Of a stretch of 64,000 bases of DNA, positions 1 to 13,286 are shown piece after piece (the first letter of the stretch is position 1; each line of letters opens with the position of its first letter). The stretch is from Diphasiastrum complanatum (lineage: Eukaryota; Streptophyta; Lycopodiopsida; Lycopodiales; Lycopodiaceae). The stretch lies in assembly GCA_029204225.1 (NCBI GenBank), contig CM055093.1, positions 1,271,699 to 1,335,698 on the forward strand, read 5' to 3'. The position numbers and the translations under genes were made by a program. The notes under the pieces are model-generated. The model did not search any database and was not told where the DNA came from. It saw only the letters and a program-made list of their open reading frames with translations.

Positions 1-246
1 ACTTATGTGAGTGATCACATGGTCTTTCACTGAAAGATTGATCAAGGATAATGCTCTCTGTGCCTTTTTATCAAAGGCCCTTATGTCACCTGGAGTGGTA
101 TTTGGTCGGACTTCAATATCTGCCATGATTTTCCACAACTCTTTTTCCATCAAAATGCTCTTCATTTTGAATTTCCAGATGTTGTAGTTAGAAGCCCCAT
201 CAAGTTTGCTTGCATCGCCCAAAATTTCCTCATTGATGTTTGCCAT
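1..246 (-). CDS. Ty1/copia gag N-terminus, runs off the window
   Basis: The minus-strand frame opens at an ATG at 246 and stays open to base 1 (82 codons), so the gene continues beyond the left edge. The peptide has the usual start of plant copia gag: an acidic N-terminus, then a KLDGASNYNIWKFKMKSIL stretch and an MEKELW motif near residue 36 (DUF4219/UBN2-type gag). Gag packages element RNA into virus-like particles in the cytoplasm. A tRNA-Met primer-binding site lies about 1.25 kb upstream on the same strand, which fits an LTR-leader-gag order. I see no stop or frameshift in this part. Whether the rest of the element is intact cannot be judged here. Confidence 0.8.
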   Translation of the reverse strand, partial: MANINEEILGDASKLDGASNYNIWKFKMKSILMEKELWKIMADIEVRPNTTPGDIRAFDKKAQRALSLINLSVKDHVITHIS

Positions 247-1493
247 CTCCGAACTGCTTAAAACTTCACTTGTAGGCTATAAAGTGTATGCTAGAGCCAA
301 CCGTGATGTCAAAAATCGATAATAATGACCTGCAATTTTTAGCTTACCAGGCCACCCGCCACTCTTTCGCCAAATTGAAAGCCAAACTGGCATCGTTTTC
401 CAAAATGCTTCACATCACCAACTCCCAGCTTCCTGCCTAGTAGAATGGTGAAATCACTTCTGGCGCACTTCGAACACTTTCTTCGCGGTAATCACTCTGT
501 TTTGGTGTACCGTACTTGCAGGTATAGTCAGGATGCCCTTCGTTTGGAGGCTATAGCCTTTCGTTTGGTCAAAATAGGCTAAAGGAGGTAAAAATAAGGG
601 CAACTTGGGTTTTTCAACTGTTTCTTCAGTGTGAAGAAACTTCACCCTTCAAAGGCTTGGGACCCAACAATTTTTTCAGTTTGAAAATTTTTAATGAAGT
701 TGCAATGCACTTTGCACTTCAGACCCCTTCAGACTTTTTCACTTCAATCCAACACATCCTTTAGATCCTACAACCCACCTGTTGTGAAATGACCATCGTC
801 GATCTGTATGAATCAAGATCGGACGGCTGTCAACGCGTTTGTACGTTGATCAAAGGCCTTCAAAGCACTGAACACTTCAGGCCGCTAGCTGATGATTAGG
901 ACTGAGCGCACGACAGCTCCCGCGACCTCTCCTCCTCCTCTCTCTTCCAATGATGGAGTTTTCTCTCTCCTTCACGGGCTATGGCAGCTCCTCATGAATC
1001 GAACTAGCTGCCTTCCTCCTCCACAGCCAGGCGCGGCCTCCCTACCACTGAATCGCACTACCAGGGCGCCCATTCACAGCCTCTCACAACTTTGAAAACG
1101 TCCTCCTACAAGGAGATATCTCAGATTTTGTCCCTTGAAACCCTAGCAATTTTGAAGAGAAGAATATATTGAGCTTTACTCAGGCTTACCCTTAGCTTTC
1201 CTTTGCAGCTCCTAACTGACTGAGGTCGCCCTACTGTAGGTTATCTTCTGCTCCAAACTGCTCTTCAAACGGTATTTGATTGGATTCAAACGAATTACAA
1301 ATGCCAAGCAACCCTTCAGAAGAAATTTTCAGCTTCAAACTTGCTTGCTTTTTTATTCAACCAACAATTCCCTGTCTCTAAATCCTTTTTACAGTTTTGA
1401 GTCGTTCCACGAATCTCCACAGACTCGGTAAGCCAACAAACCGTCGTGAATTCGCAGCTCTCTGTGCTTGTCCGGTGATTCCAGCCACCAAGG
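247..1493 (-). other. leader of the left-edge copia element
   Basis: About 1.25 kb between the primer-binding site and the gag ATG of the minus-strand element at the left edge. No convincing reading frame is present on either strand; the 67-codon plus-strand ORF at 892 is serine/proline-rich and matches nothing I know. A GAAACCCTAGC telo-box-like string occurs near 1136. I read the stretch as untranslated leader, perhaps with captured sequence. Confidence 0.45.
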
Positions 1494-1505
1494 GCTCTGA
1501 TACCA
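1494..1505 (-). other. primer-binding site (tRNA-iMet type)
   Basis: On the minus strand this reads TGGTATCAGAGC, the standard plant LTR-retrotransposon primer-binding site complementary to initiator tRNA-Met. It marks the 5' boundary of the internal region of the element whose gag starts at 246. Confidence 0.8.
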
Positions 1506-1508
1506 AGT

Positions 1509-1800
1509 TAAAAAAACACAATTGAAAACACCCGACCAGATCAATCACCACAGCACAACGTCAAGTGCAACAAGAATTCAGAATTGCTCACTTCAAACTG
1601 TATATTCCAGACTACTTGTAAGTACAAAGATGAGTTCCTTAAAAACACTCAAAGGGCTCGTAAAAGAAAGATGTCCCGATAACTCTAGAACTAAGCACAC
1701 GTGGTGCCGTCGAAATAGGAAAGCACTGTATAAGTCCATCATTGCTATTTAACTATTTAACTAGAGACAATGTCATCGGGCAAATTCACACGTTCGGGGC
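1509..1800 (-). repeat. probable 5' LTR region, boundaries not resolved
   Basis: This sequence lies where the 5' LTR of the minus-strand copia element should be, just outside its primer-binding site. Only one copy is in the window, so its ends cannot be fixed by comparison. An inverted pair GACAATGTC/GACATTGTC at about 1766-1811 sits near the presumed outer end. The 76-codon ORF at 1522 is not credible as a gene. Confidence 0.35.
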
Positions 1801-1836
1801 AGACATTGTCCATCAATAGCATTTTTCCATCCGCAT

Positions 1837-2545
1837 GTGATTTTTCAATTATTAGCAGGGAGTCATATGCCAGTATATTTAAAAATTTTAAAGAGGCTTT
1901 TGGACAATTGCACGTTAGAAAATTCCCCATTCCTTGCCCTTTTTAGATTAAATTGGAGAGATGTATTGAATAGGGGCATGCAAAATGTTATTGGAATCCC
2001 TTACCACATCAATGAGATCTATAATTCAAAATCTGGCAATTTGTCATATGATTCTACCAACAACTTGTTTGTGGATTTGAATCATTTATTAAGATTTGTA
2101 GTGAAATTCTTTAATATGACAAGTGTTAGTATGGGCAAACTTATACTGGTTGTCAAGGCCTCTTGAATGAACTGACAGACGCACTTGTGTTCCTCACAGA
2201 ATATGACTCACTTGAACAGTGTTTGAAAATGAATACCCTGAGGTCCAACCATGCCAAAGTGGACTCCATGTACAATAGGATGGTACAGTGTTTCCCAAGC
2301 CAAATGGAGCTATTGTAAATAGCCAATTGGAGATTGCTAATGCGGAAAAGTATTTCTCATCATGTATTTGATAAGCAAATAGATTTTGTTCTCTCTCAGT
2401 GCATAACTAACCTATTATACCTTTTGTGATTTCAGTTAGCTCAACAAGATGATGGACACAACTATGGATGGTTCTCCATCCATAATGTACATGACTTTTT
2501 GGAGTGGTACATCATGCAATTCAGGGCTTTGAATATAGAGAGATA
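1837..2545 (+). pseudogene. decayed fragment related to the ORF at 21.9 kb
   Basis: An open stretch of 109 codons (1837-2166) contains IYNSKSGNLSYDSTNNLFVD. The ORF at 21,890 has LYKSEYGELNYNNCNNIFLD in the same relative place, and both continue into an FY/FF-x(n)-GK-[LI]-I-[LV]-V-[VI]-K block. Past the stop at 2164, other frames still look protein-like: a leucine-rich stretch at about 2170-2280 that could form a coiled coil, and an ending with HNYGWFSIHNVHDFLEWY at about 2460-2510. I therefore read it as a broken copy of the first gene block of the 20.6-27.4 kb element or of a host relative. The function is unknown and no catalytic motif is visible. Confidence 0.5.
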
Positions 2546-2560
2546 AATAAAATGTTCTAA

Positions 2561-2617
2561 TTTTTGAAAAAACAAATCTAAAATAACTGGGTTATTTTAG
2601 ATTTGTTTTTTCAAAAA
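2561..2617. repeat. perfect 26-bp inverted repeat (hairpin)
   Basis: The left arm 2561-2586 and the right arm 2592-2617 are exact reverse complements, separated by a 5-base loop (CTGGG). A third, imperfect copy of the inner part (GGTTATTTTGGATTTG) follows at 2629-2644. It could be a foldback MITE core, a cruciform or a small-RNA hairpin. Confidence 0.9.
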
Positions 2618-2649
2618 TCGATTAACTCGGTTATTTTGGATTTGCAGTA

Positions 2650-3278
2650 CAAATGCAAAGCTTTTACAATAAATGAGATATATGAGTTTCATCAACAAAT
2701 GTTGGTGAACTTATAATCTCATGCAACACCCATTTGCACACTTGAGATAGGTGCATTCTCTCTATTCAAGTCCCACCATATTCTTTGAGCATTATATAAA
2801 AAATATGAACATCCAGCTCATGTCTTTAGCTTTGAAAATTCATTTGACCAAAAGATGAGCAACCTTTTCTAGACTTGGCTTAAAAGGTGTCCACATGTCT
2901 CCCACCATAGCTGAGTTGGATCAAAATGTTTCATGTGGTAGCTATGACCCATGCTTAAATCTTAGTTTATGTGTGAAGTTGACAAACTCTATGTTGGCTT
3001 CGACCTTGTGAATCTATATCAAACCAATGCAAGCCAGAGAAAAAAATGTCTTTAGGTAGAGTATGTTGTCAAAAAGTGGTCTCATCCCCTTTCAAAATTT
3101 TGATTGTGCTATCAATGTTGACTACCTTTTGGAGGGTAGATTTTAAGTTGTCCCTTGAGACACTCACACTTAATCACAATAACTCGTTTTATGGGTGCAA
3201 GTTCATATGTTGAGGTCTAGTTATTTGTTTTTAGTTGCCTACAATATTCTAAAAATATCTATCTATCCTACATGTCAA
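2650..3278. other. no gene seen
   Basis: AT-rich sequence with frequent stops in all frames. I see no domain, RNA gene or clear repeat here. Confidence 0.6.
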
Positions 3279-3543
3279 TGTTAGAAATCAATGATAAACT
3301 TCATTCTGTTACTGTTTACGATGTACATTAATGTTGACAACTGTTACCCGTTGTAATTAGTCGTAGGCTAGTCTATTAGTCTACTCGTAGGTTTTCTCTC
3401 TCTATCAGGATTTAGGGTTCGTTTGTACATTTTACATTTTAGTATACTACAGTGTGATAGAGTGATAGTGTGTGTTCTTCTTTCGCCTTCTTGTGGTGAT
3501 TGCTTATGGTGAATGCTTGATGTTCCATATCTGATTATTGACA
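3279..3543 (+). repeat. copia 5' LTR (265 bp)
   Basis: It begins TGTTAG and ends TTGACA, directly followed by TGGTATCAAAGC (3544-3555), a one-mismatch tRNA-iMet primer-binding site. A broken gag frame follows at 4452. No second LTR copy is in the window, so the element is truncated at its 3' side and the LTR ends rest on the TG...CA rule plus the primer-binding site. Confidence 0.6.
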
Positions 3544-3729
3544 TGGTATCAAAGCTGCGATAGTCCTGCGTGCCTGATCAGTGGATACAGCTTGTCACAG
3601 GCTCCGCAATGAAGTGAGAAAGTCCTTCATGGGAGGTGAAAGCTTGGATAGACAAAAACGGTTGGAAGAAATCCATCTTTGGTGTATTTTGCAGGTTTGG
3701 ATCTCAGAATCATCAGTGGGAAACAAAGA

Positions 3730-3931
3730 CACAGTCCCGGAGGCATCAAAAAGGCCAGGGTAGCATCAGACAAATTGAAAATCTGTTGAGTGGAGAGATT
3801 TTTACAATACTTTCTAGTTGTTGTGAAAAGCACAGTCCCGGAGGCATTAGAAAGTCCAGGGAGTATTAGACAGATTGAAAATTTGTTGAGTGAGGGATAT
3901 TTTCACAATACTTCCTAGTTGTTTTGAAAAG
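3730..3931 (+). repeat. tandem duplication, 2 x 101 bp
   Basis: Two adjacent units of 101 bp (3730-3830 and 3831-3931) both start CACAGTCCCGGAGGCAT and end in a TAGTTGTTxTGAAAAG block. They lie in the leader of the copia element that starts at 3279. The overlapping short ORFs on both strands are by-products of this repeat. Confidence 0.85.
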
Positions 3932-4146
3932 TGCCATTTGTGTGAGAGGTGTGCCAAGAAATCTCTCATTTGTTTGTTTGGGGTACCGCAAATCATACTA
4001 GACAGTGTCTAGTACTGTCGTTCAGAGTTCGAAGACTTCATACTTTTCACATTACTGATCTCTGTCTTTTGAACAATCACACATTTTAAAATCTAGAATA
4101 TTTCCTCTGAAAGTTTTGATATTTCCTCTACTTTTCATCTTGTCCG

Positions 4147-4400
4147 TACCAATATCGAATCGACGCGCCAGAGATAAAGAAAACCAAGAGCAGTTGTACA
4201 TTTGCGCGTCATATCGATATCGCATATCAATACCAATATCGGATCGACGCGCCTGAGGTAAAGAAAATCCAGAGCAGTCGTACATCTGCACGTCACACCA
4301 ATATCGCATATTCATACCAATATCGGATCCACGTGCACGAGCTAAAGAGAATTTCGTACACTGGCGCATCGTACCGATATCAGGTGTACAACCAAAAATA
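4147..4400 (+). repeat. 84-bp tandem repeat in the copia leader
   Basis: Units start at 4147, 4231 and 4315 with TACCAATATCGRATC and contain a GACGCGCC block; a partial fourth start lies at 4372. Because 84 is a multiple of three, the minus strand stays open for 129 codons (4052-4441) as a repeating peptide. I treat that ORF as a by-product. Confidence 0.85.
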
Positions 4401-4451
4401 TATAGTTCTATGGTGTGATAAATTTCGTGATCCAGACTCATCTATCCAGTA

Positions 4452-4682
4452 ATGGCAAGTCTAAGCGAGAGTGTCCTTAATGAGTCAAGCAAATTGGAAG
4501 GAACTGGCAACTATGCAGTTTGAAAATTCAAACTAAAAAACATATTGATGGAAAAAGAACTATGGGAGATCGTGACAGGTGAAGAGACAAGAAAAAGGGC
4601 CTCTTCACTAATTATAATTAGTGTTAATGACGACATGTGTACCAATAAGAGAGTGACAATTGAGATGGAATGGTCCATATGA
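4452..4682 (+). pseudogene. copia gag N-terminus, nonsense-mutated and truncated
   Basis: From the ATG at 4452 the frame reads MASLSESVLNESSKLEGTGN and then FKLKNILMEKELWEIV, the same gag N-terminal motif as at the left edge of the window. A TGA at 4521-4523 replaces the usual Trp codon of the YxxWKFK motif (TGG to TGA). Similarity fades after about 4630 and the frame ends at 4682, so the remaining gag and all of pol are missing. It belongs to the LTR at 3279 and its repetitive leader. It is non-functional as read. Confidence 0.75.
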
Positions 4683-4689
4683 CATGGCA

Positions 4690-6570
4690 CATCCCATGGT
4701 GTAGATTGGCTCTTTAAATTCTAACTCACCCACTAACCCTCTTCTAACTCTACTTCCTCAACTCACAGTAATGATAGTATTGCAATGGTACAATTGCTAT
4801 TTTTTTCAAACACTTCAAATAATTTATTTTTCAACTCAGAGTTTGAATTCTTTTTTGAATTTCTTTTTCAAAATGGGGGCCCAAAGAAATAATGGGCCCC
4901 CTCTTTTCACACTCTGTGTTAACTAAAATAAGTTTTGAAGGCCTTGAATAGTGAAAACCTTCATTGGATTCAAATTTTTTTGCCAAGTATTCCCAAACTT
5001 GTACTCTTTAAATATTGTACTTAGAGCATGTTTCTTCAGAAATTGCTGCCATTTTTTGAATGGACGAAGAGGAGGGTGCAATAGTCAAGCTCAGAGTTGG
5101 TGACTGAGTGTTTCAGTTTTATTGTTGTATGTTAGTACCACTGATCACATGAGTCTACAGCGTGGAATGTATTCTAGCTCTCATTCCATTGGCAGATGTG
5201 GGACTGCAGTTGTCAGGGAAGTGAACTCTGGATCCAGCTTTATCTCTACGGACTTGCTCATGCATATAATATCACCTGAAACAGATGCACCTTCTCATTT
5301 CTATGATTCATGGACTTGGGATTGTTTGTGTTTCAATGCTGCTAATTCTGAAATAAAATTGTCATACTACAGAATACGGTTGTTGTTACAGTTATAGTTA
5401 CAGGAACATGTGTAGGTTGTTTTATCTGTATAGTTTAGATCCTTGACTTGAACAAGCAAGCTGCATGCATACGCATGCGGAAAAGTACTTGGAAAGCCTA
5501 TTCATGGATATAGAGTTTAATGAATCAATTAGCTTATCTATTGTGGTTCAACTCTTGATGCCGTAGAAAGTGTTGCAGGGCTGTGTTGTCAAGCGACGCA
5601 CAGTTCGCCTGCCTGCCTGTGCGACTGCCTGCGTGCGTTGGGTCCTAAGGAATTGTCCCATAACTTGTTCGGGTCATTCGTTCCTCCTGCTTATAAACGA
5701 TTGTTGCACATTAGTTTTTATCCCCTGCTACCGGTTTTGGGGATGAGGGGTCTGCGGGTGTGCCCAGTGGGCCAAGCTTTGAACGTAGAAAAGCACTCGC
5801 GTCGGTGCCTGTTGCTGCCTGCCACAATGTGCTCGAACACTTGCGTATGATGATTCTCAACAACTGCTTAGAAATACTTAAGTCGGGGGTTTGCTATTGA
5901 GAGAATATAGGTCCTGTGTAGATATGTTCTCTAAGATCATATGTATTAATTCTTGAGATAATATTGAGTTTACATTTAGATAACAACAGATATAGTGTAG
6001 AATTAATCGATAGCTGGCTTAAGACGTGTTGGTTCGTCTGTCAATAAGATTATAGATACTTTTGTCATTAAGATTATAGATACTTTCTCTCGTGTTTTTA
6101 AATGCTCGTGTCCATCTGCGGATATAATTTTCCGTTCGTGCTCGGATCGTGTACAGTCTCTTGTTGTTGATTATGATGTAGTTCGGCTTACATCCTCTGG
6201 GATTGTGATTCGATAGTCAAGAAGATCTTTATTTTAAAAAAAGTCGAATTTGAGTATTGCACCGATTGTAAACAAGCAAAAGCCCGAATCGTAGACATCA
6301 AAAGTCTCCTAAAGATTCTTGAACAATGGGCGATCATTTATCCACAAGAATCAAGACATTTGTTCCTGTGCTTCTGCGATCTGATCACAGTATTTGACAC
6401 AATAAAAGATTGCGTTTTATAAATAGCCTCCATGCTTGTAGCCACCAACAATTGAACAATCCAAATAATGCCTTCCGATCCTGTAACGAGCTACATGATA
6501 TCTCGGAACATTATGGTACAGTGTGTACATAATTAGATGGTGGTTAATTCCGCTAAGAATGGGATTTCAG
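4690..6570. other. intergenic, no supported gene
   Basis: AT-rich sequence with a more GC-rich patch at about 5583-5850 that contains CTGCCTGC/GTGCG runs and a TTATAAA string near 5692. A 24-bp direct duplication (TCAATAAGATTATAGATACT-like) lies at about 6040-6087. ORFs at 5122 (91 codons) and 5638 (70 codons) match no family I know and lack splice or codon support. I see nothing else. Confidence 0.55.
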
Positions 6571-6573
6571 TTA

Positions 6574-9102
<2,529 letters not shown>

Positions 9103-9417
9103 TCAGAGGTTGAGTCCTCAAAACAAGAACAACAAAAACAAGTATGCAAAAAAATGTCTTTTTCCAGCAACCCATCTGCCTTCTGACTGGTTGTTGGATT
9201 TTATGAGCTGATTTAATGCTTTTAAGCAGGCATCCCTGGTCTGCCACCAAAGCCAGAATGATGCCTCGTCCAAATATACCTTTGCAAATGTGTCCGAAAT
9301 AATTTCCATTCATGCACGAACTGTTGGACTCGATAAAGTGCAAGTCAGAATCTATTTTCTATAAATGCACGTAAACCCCTGAAACAACAGTCTACGAAAT
9401 TTTAATGCAAAAGCAAT

Positions 9418-9512
9418 GAAACTGGAGCAGTACATCAGAGGAGCTTCACGGGCTCCATAGACCAATATTGAAACTGGAGTAGTACATCAGAGGATATTCA
9501 CGGGCTCCATAG
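9418..9512. repeat. 52-bp direct duplication upstream of GH9
   Basis: Copies at 9418-9460 and 9470-9512 share GAAACTGGAGyAGTACATC and CACGGGCTCCATAG; the period is 52 bp. It lies about 0.35-0.43 kb upstream of the GH9 start codon and so may fall in the promoter. Confidence 0.8.
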
Positions 9513-9889
9513 CCGCCAACCTAGTATAAAATTGGCGAGATCTTTATAAATTCTGATGCTCCTTTCACAAGAATCAAATGTTCTCTATGAGGTTGGTACA
9601 TATGGTTCAGAATACAGGTGAATGCATTCCTTTTTGCCAATCATGCTCAATTGCTCCAAATTAGTCATGATCCACATTCCAGACCTAGTGGAATAGTCTT
9701 GTCCTATGAGTAAAACATTAGGTGGGCATTTTAATGCTCACTCTTGAAGAGAATTATATTCTGGCAATTCCTTGTTCTGAAAGTTTTAATCATGAGAAAT
9801 GAGATATTTCAACAAATGTAAAGAAGATTAAGACTTTTGAAAGCCCCACATGGATCTTTCAAGTCCATAAGAATACGCAAAAGTATATT

Positions 9890-10190
9890 TTGGCTCATGT
9901 AGGTAGAATATGGATTTTGAAGTCTATAGATTTTATGAAGGACATATTTTGGCTCATGTAAAAAGTTGGTAAATAAGTTGTGTATTTTCATCCATTGGGT
10001 CATATTATGAATCTAAGTCCATAAACAATCTAAAAAGCATGTTCCGGCCCTTTTAAAAAGTCGATAAAGAAGTTGGGGGAGGATTTTACATCCACTAGGC
10101 TATTACATGAATCTCTAAGGTCCATAAACATTCAAAATCATATTTGCCTGTATTGATCATGAAAGTAGGTAAAGAAGTTGAACAAGCTGG
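9890..10190. repeat. diverged tandem repeat, period about 95-101 bp
   Basis: Unit starts at 9943, 10038 and 10139 (CATRTT...). Each carries AAAGTyGrTAAAkAAGTTG, a wCATCCAyT block and, in the first two, GTCCATAAACA. A weaker copy begins near 9890. Confidence 0.65.
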
Positions 10191-12007
10191 GTTGTTGTGT
10201 AGCATAAAATAGCGATTTTAAAAAACATAAAAAAATGTCTAGTCTTCTTAACGTAAGTGTTAGAATAACAAAAGCTAGATAACTGTTTCAAACCAAAAAG
10301 CAAGAGAAGAAAATCTTCTCCATTTGCCTTTTTGAAATTCAAAGGCATCTCTGCATGAATCTAATTCGCCATATGTAGTTTCCTTTATGGTAAAGACTAG
10401 ATAGAGTAGAGTTTTTAACCTTTCAATGTAGAAAATGTGCGTGTAAAAGAGACATAGTTGCCTAACACTCAATAAAATACTTGGGATTCATGACCATCAT
10501 GCCCTAATTATCTGTTTCAAGACAACTTTTTGCAAAAACAAAGTAACTTAATTTTAGAAATTCTTTAGTAAGATTGAGGTCAAAAGATGGAAAACCCTAA
10601 AAGCTAAACCATTTGTGTAAGTCATGACTTAATAAGGCTTGTGAAATGACCAAAGAAATAGTCTTCAAAGTAGCAATAATTGAACTTTTTTTTCTAGCAG
10701 ATTTGTTGCTTGGACAAGGTTGGTTTTATATATAGTGTGAAGACTGAGCTAAATCTAGGACAATCCAAACCAGCCCATTGAGATGTAGACACAATTGATA
10801 CACTCACCCCCAAGTTATAGGAATCACAGCTCTCCCATACTACCATACCCACCTATGCGAGTTATCCTAATTATGAGTAAAACACTAGCTTGCAACAGGT
10901 ATCCATGATACACTAGCAATCACTGAATGACTAGAAGAGAAACAGTTTTGGACTTAATAATGACTAGTTCCACACTCGTATTTAAAATAATTCCCATCTC
11001 CTGTGCCTAAACTTAAATTGCTACTTCCAAAAATCGTAACTCTAGCCTCTAGGACAATAAATAAGTGATATCGCTAATATTATCATTTGTTACCAAGATT
11101 AGGACTTCATGAGACCCTTAAACAGTAATTGGATATTCCCTTGTACTCACGATCAATGGCTGGTCAAAAGGGATTGCCTAGGGACATGACATATAACTTG
11201 ATAATTGTATTTGTACTCTCTTTGAATGTGTGTTAGTTGGAGTCAATATGCTGCCTTTACTAGTGGCCAATATACAGAATAAGCCCAAGTTTAGGAAACC
11301 AAAAAACATGCCATAATTTTAATGGTTTTGAGACAATTTGATTTGAATACTAGCAAGTGTGGATAATTTCTGGAAAAATATATGATCTCATCATCTCTTT
11401 AAGATGAAACTAGAGCTGATCACCATAGGAGTTTTCATTGCTTTCAAAAAAAAGATCTCACAAAATATAGGAAATCACGGATCTATCATTATGGATAGTT
11501 GACAAAAAAATGAGTAGGGGAAAATGAATGGCTATGAAGTCCTTTCGAAACATAGCTATTTCATTTCTACACTTCTAAGCATAGTTTATTTAAGAAAATT
11601 TGGAGTAGAATAAGTGTTGTCTCATCTTTTTTTTATTTGACAATTCTTGATTGAAACTATTTTATTAGGGACAAGAAAGTTAAAACAATGGCACTGAGGT
11701 GATCGTAATTGTCTATCATTTGGCTTCAAGGGGCTTTCATGGGAAGACTTCCCAATTGATGTTTAACAATAAAGGTCTAAAGCAAGAGGCATGAGCCTAG
11801 GAAAAACTAAACACTTCTCACAAGAATGAGATTAGTTATCAAAATGTTGAAATAAATAGCTCAAGTTGTGCTCCACATGTCTAATGCATCCTAGGTCTAC
11901 TATGCAAATGTTGTCTCTAGGAAAATGATATCGTTCCCTGAATTCCAAATATCCTAAAGCAAAAGTTTTCTTACTCAAGGTCCAAATAAGTTGGTCATCA
12001 CCACTTT

Positions 12008-12190
12008 TACCATCCAATTAAGTGGGTCATCACCACTTGTACAAGTAAGAAAGTCTTAATGGTAGGAAGAAATTTGAAAGAGGTAATGCTCCAAAGGACA
12101 TTCTAGCAAGAGGCAATGCAATCACAAAAGAGATGGGCATGGTTGTTGATGTTGTTATCACAAAGGGGACAAGATTGGTTGCCAAGTGTA
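12008..12190 (-). pseudogene. LINE-type reverse transcriptase zinc-binding (zf-RVT) remnant
   Basis: In one minus-strand frame the peptide NQSCPLCDNN...HAHLFCDC appears, the CxxC...HLF..C pattern of the zf-RVT domain found at the C-terminus of plant LINE ORF2 proteins. It is followed by a TAG and then an NVLWSITSFKFLP stretch. No reverse transcriptase motif is seen upstream, where 117-bp tandem repeats begin. It is short and degenerate, so a host zf-RVT-like gene fragment is an alternative. Confidence 0.5.
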
Positions 12191-12295
12191 GCGTAGGCAT
12201 CCCAAAGGGAGCCGAGAACCACGACTTAGCTTCCCAGCCTTCAACTCTTGCCATCCAAACCCACTTGACATACAAGCAGCCAACTCGCCAACAAT

Positions 12296-12600
12296 GATCA
12301 GACTTAACCAACTTGAAGTTCCGAAAACCAACATTGAGATCCAACCTAGCGCCATGCCAGATCGGGGGTCCCGATGTGGGTGACTTCCCTCCAAGCAAGC
12401 CGCCCGACATACATCAAACTTGACCAACTCGAAGCTTCGTTACAAACGAGTAACATCCATTCCAAGCAAGCGGTCTGACTTACATCAGACTTAACCAACT
12501 GAAAGCTTCGTCACGAGCGCTGGAAGCCAACCTGGTGCCACGCCAGACTGGACAGCCATAAACAGGTAACTTCCACCCAAGCAAGCCATCCAACTCAGCC
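12296..12600. repeat. 117-bp tandem repeat, three units
   Basis: Unit starts at 12296, 12413 and 12483 share CATCArACTTrACCAACT and CCAAGCAAGCC. The first and third are about 117 bp; the middle one is 70 bp and has lost an internal block. The minus-strand ORFs of 89-126 codons here are by-products of the repeat. Confidence 0.75.
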
Positions 12601-12708
12601 GACAGGTTAAATCCTGTTCCCCAAGAGCTTAACCCATTCATGTTCATGCAAGGAACACTCAGAACCACAAGCCGCGACAGATATGGAAACAACCAGTTCC
12701 TTGACCAA

Positions 12709-12785
12709 ATGGTCCCGACAGCATATCGTTGGCGCCACGGACCGAATGGTCCCGACAGCATACCACTGGCGTCCCGGGATACGAC
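12709..12785. repeat. 37-bp direct duplication
   Basis: AATGGTCCCGACAGCATA occurs at 12709 and again 37 bp later, each time followed by a TGGCG block. Confidence 0.8.
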
Positions 12786-12904
12786 CCTCAGCTATGTGCC
12801 AACTTAAAAATTTGGAAGCGGCCTTACAACTGGCGCTTTTACCGAACACTGAAACCCAGAAGGTAATCAGAGTCAGTTTGAGGAAAATCCCACTTTCTTG
12901 ATAA

Positions 12905-13112
12905 ATCTGAGAAGGTTACATTTCAAGTGTGTGACCGACCCTAGTCTCCGGGGCGCTAGCATGCCAAGGCGAGAGCCATGACAACATTCCAGCAAGGGAG
13001 GCTGAGACTTGGTTGGAGCTCGCCCTGAGTCGCAACCCGCACTCGCCTACAGTATTGGTGTGATTCGACACCCCCCCTCATACCAAGCACTCTACCCAAG
13101 CTGGTAAAGCAC
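12905..13112 (-). mobile_element. possible tRNA-derived SINE
   Basis: On the minus strand the head reads ACCAGCTTGGGTAGAGTGCT, resembling a pol III box A. About 30 bases later comes GTGTCGAATCACACC, resembling a box B (GGTTCGANNCC). The body is GC-richer than its surroundings. No second copy, target-site duplication or poly(A) end was identified, so this is a weak call. Confidence 0.3.
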
Positions 13113-13286
13113 GTTTTTTCTCTCTCTAGAATTGTCTCTTTCTAGAAAGTCATTTTCTCTCTCTAGATTTTATTGATCCTCAGGCTTCCTTTAATCATGC
13201 CTAGGTCGTGTGAGGTGATTGCACATCGATCTGAGCTCTCTGGACTCCGCTATAACCGATCAAAGATTTTCAGCCATAGGAACTTG

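Noticed and set aside
4052-4441. 129-codon minus ORF with repeated RRSDIG blocks
   Set aside because: By-product of an 84-bp tandem repeat in a copia leader.
5122-5397. 91-codon plus ORF
   Set aside because: No recognisable motif; length is compatible with chance in this composition.
12030-12849. Overlapping minus ORFs of 80-126 codons
   Set aside because: They overlap in different frames over tandem repeats; only the short zf-RVT stretch at the left has a recognisable motif.
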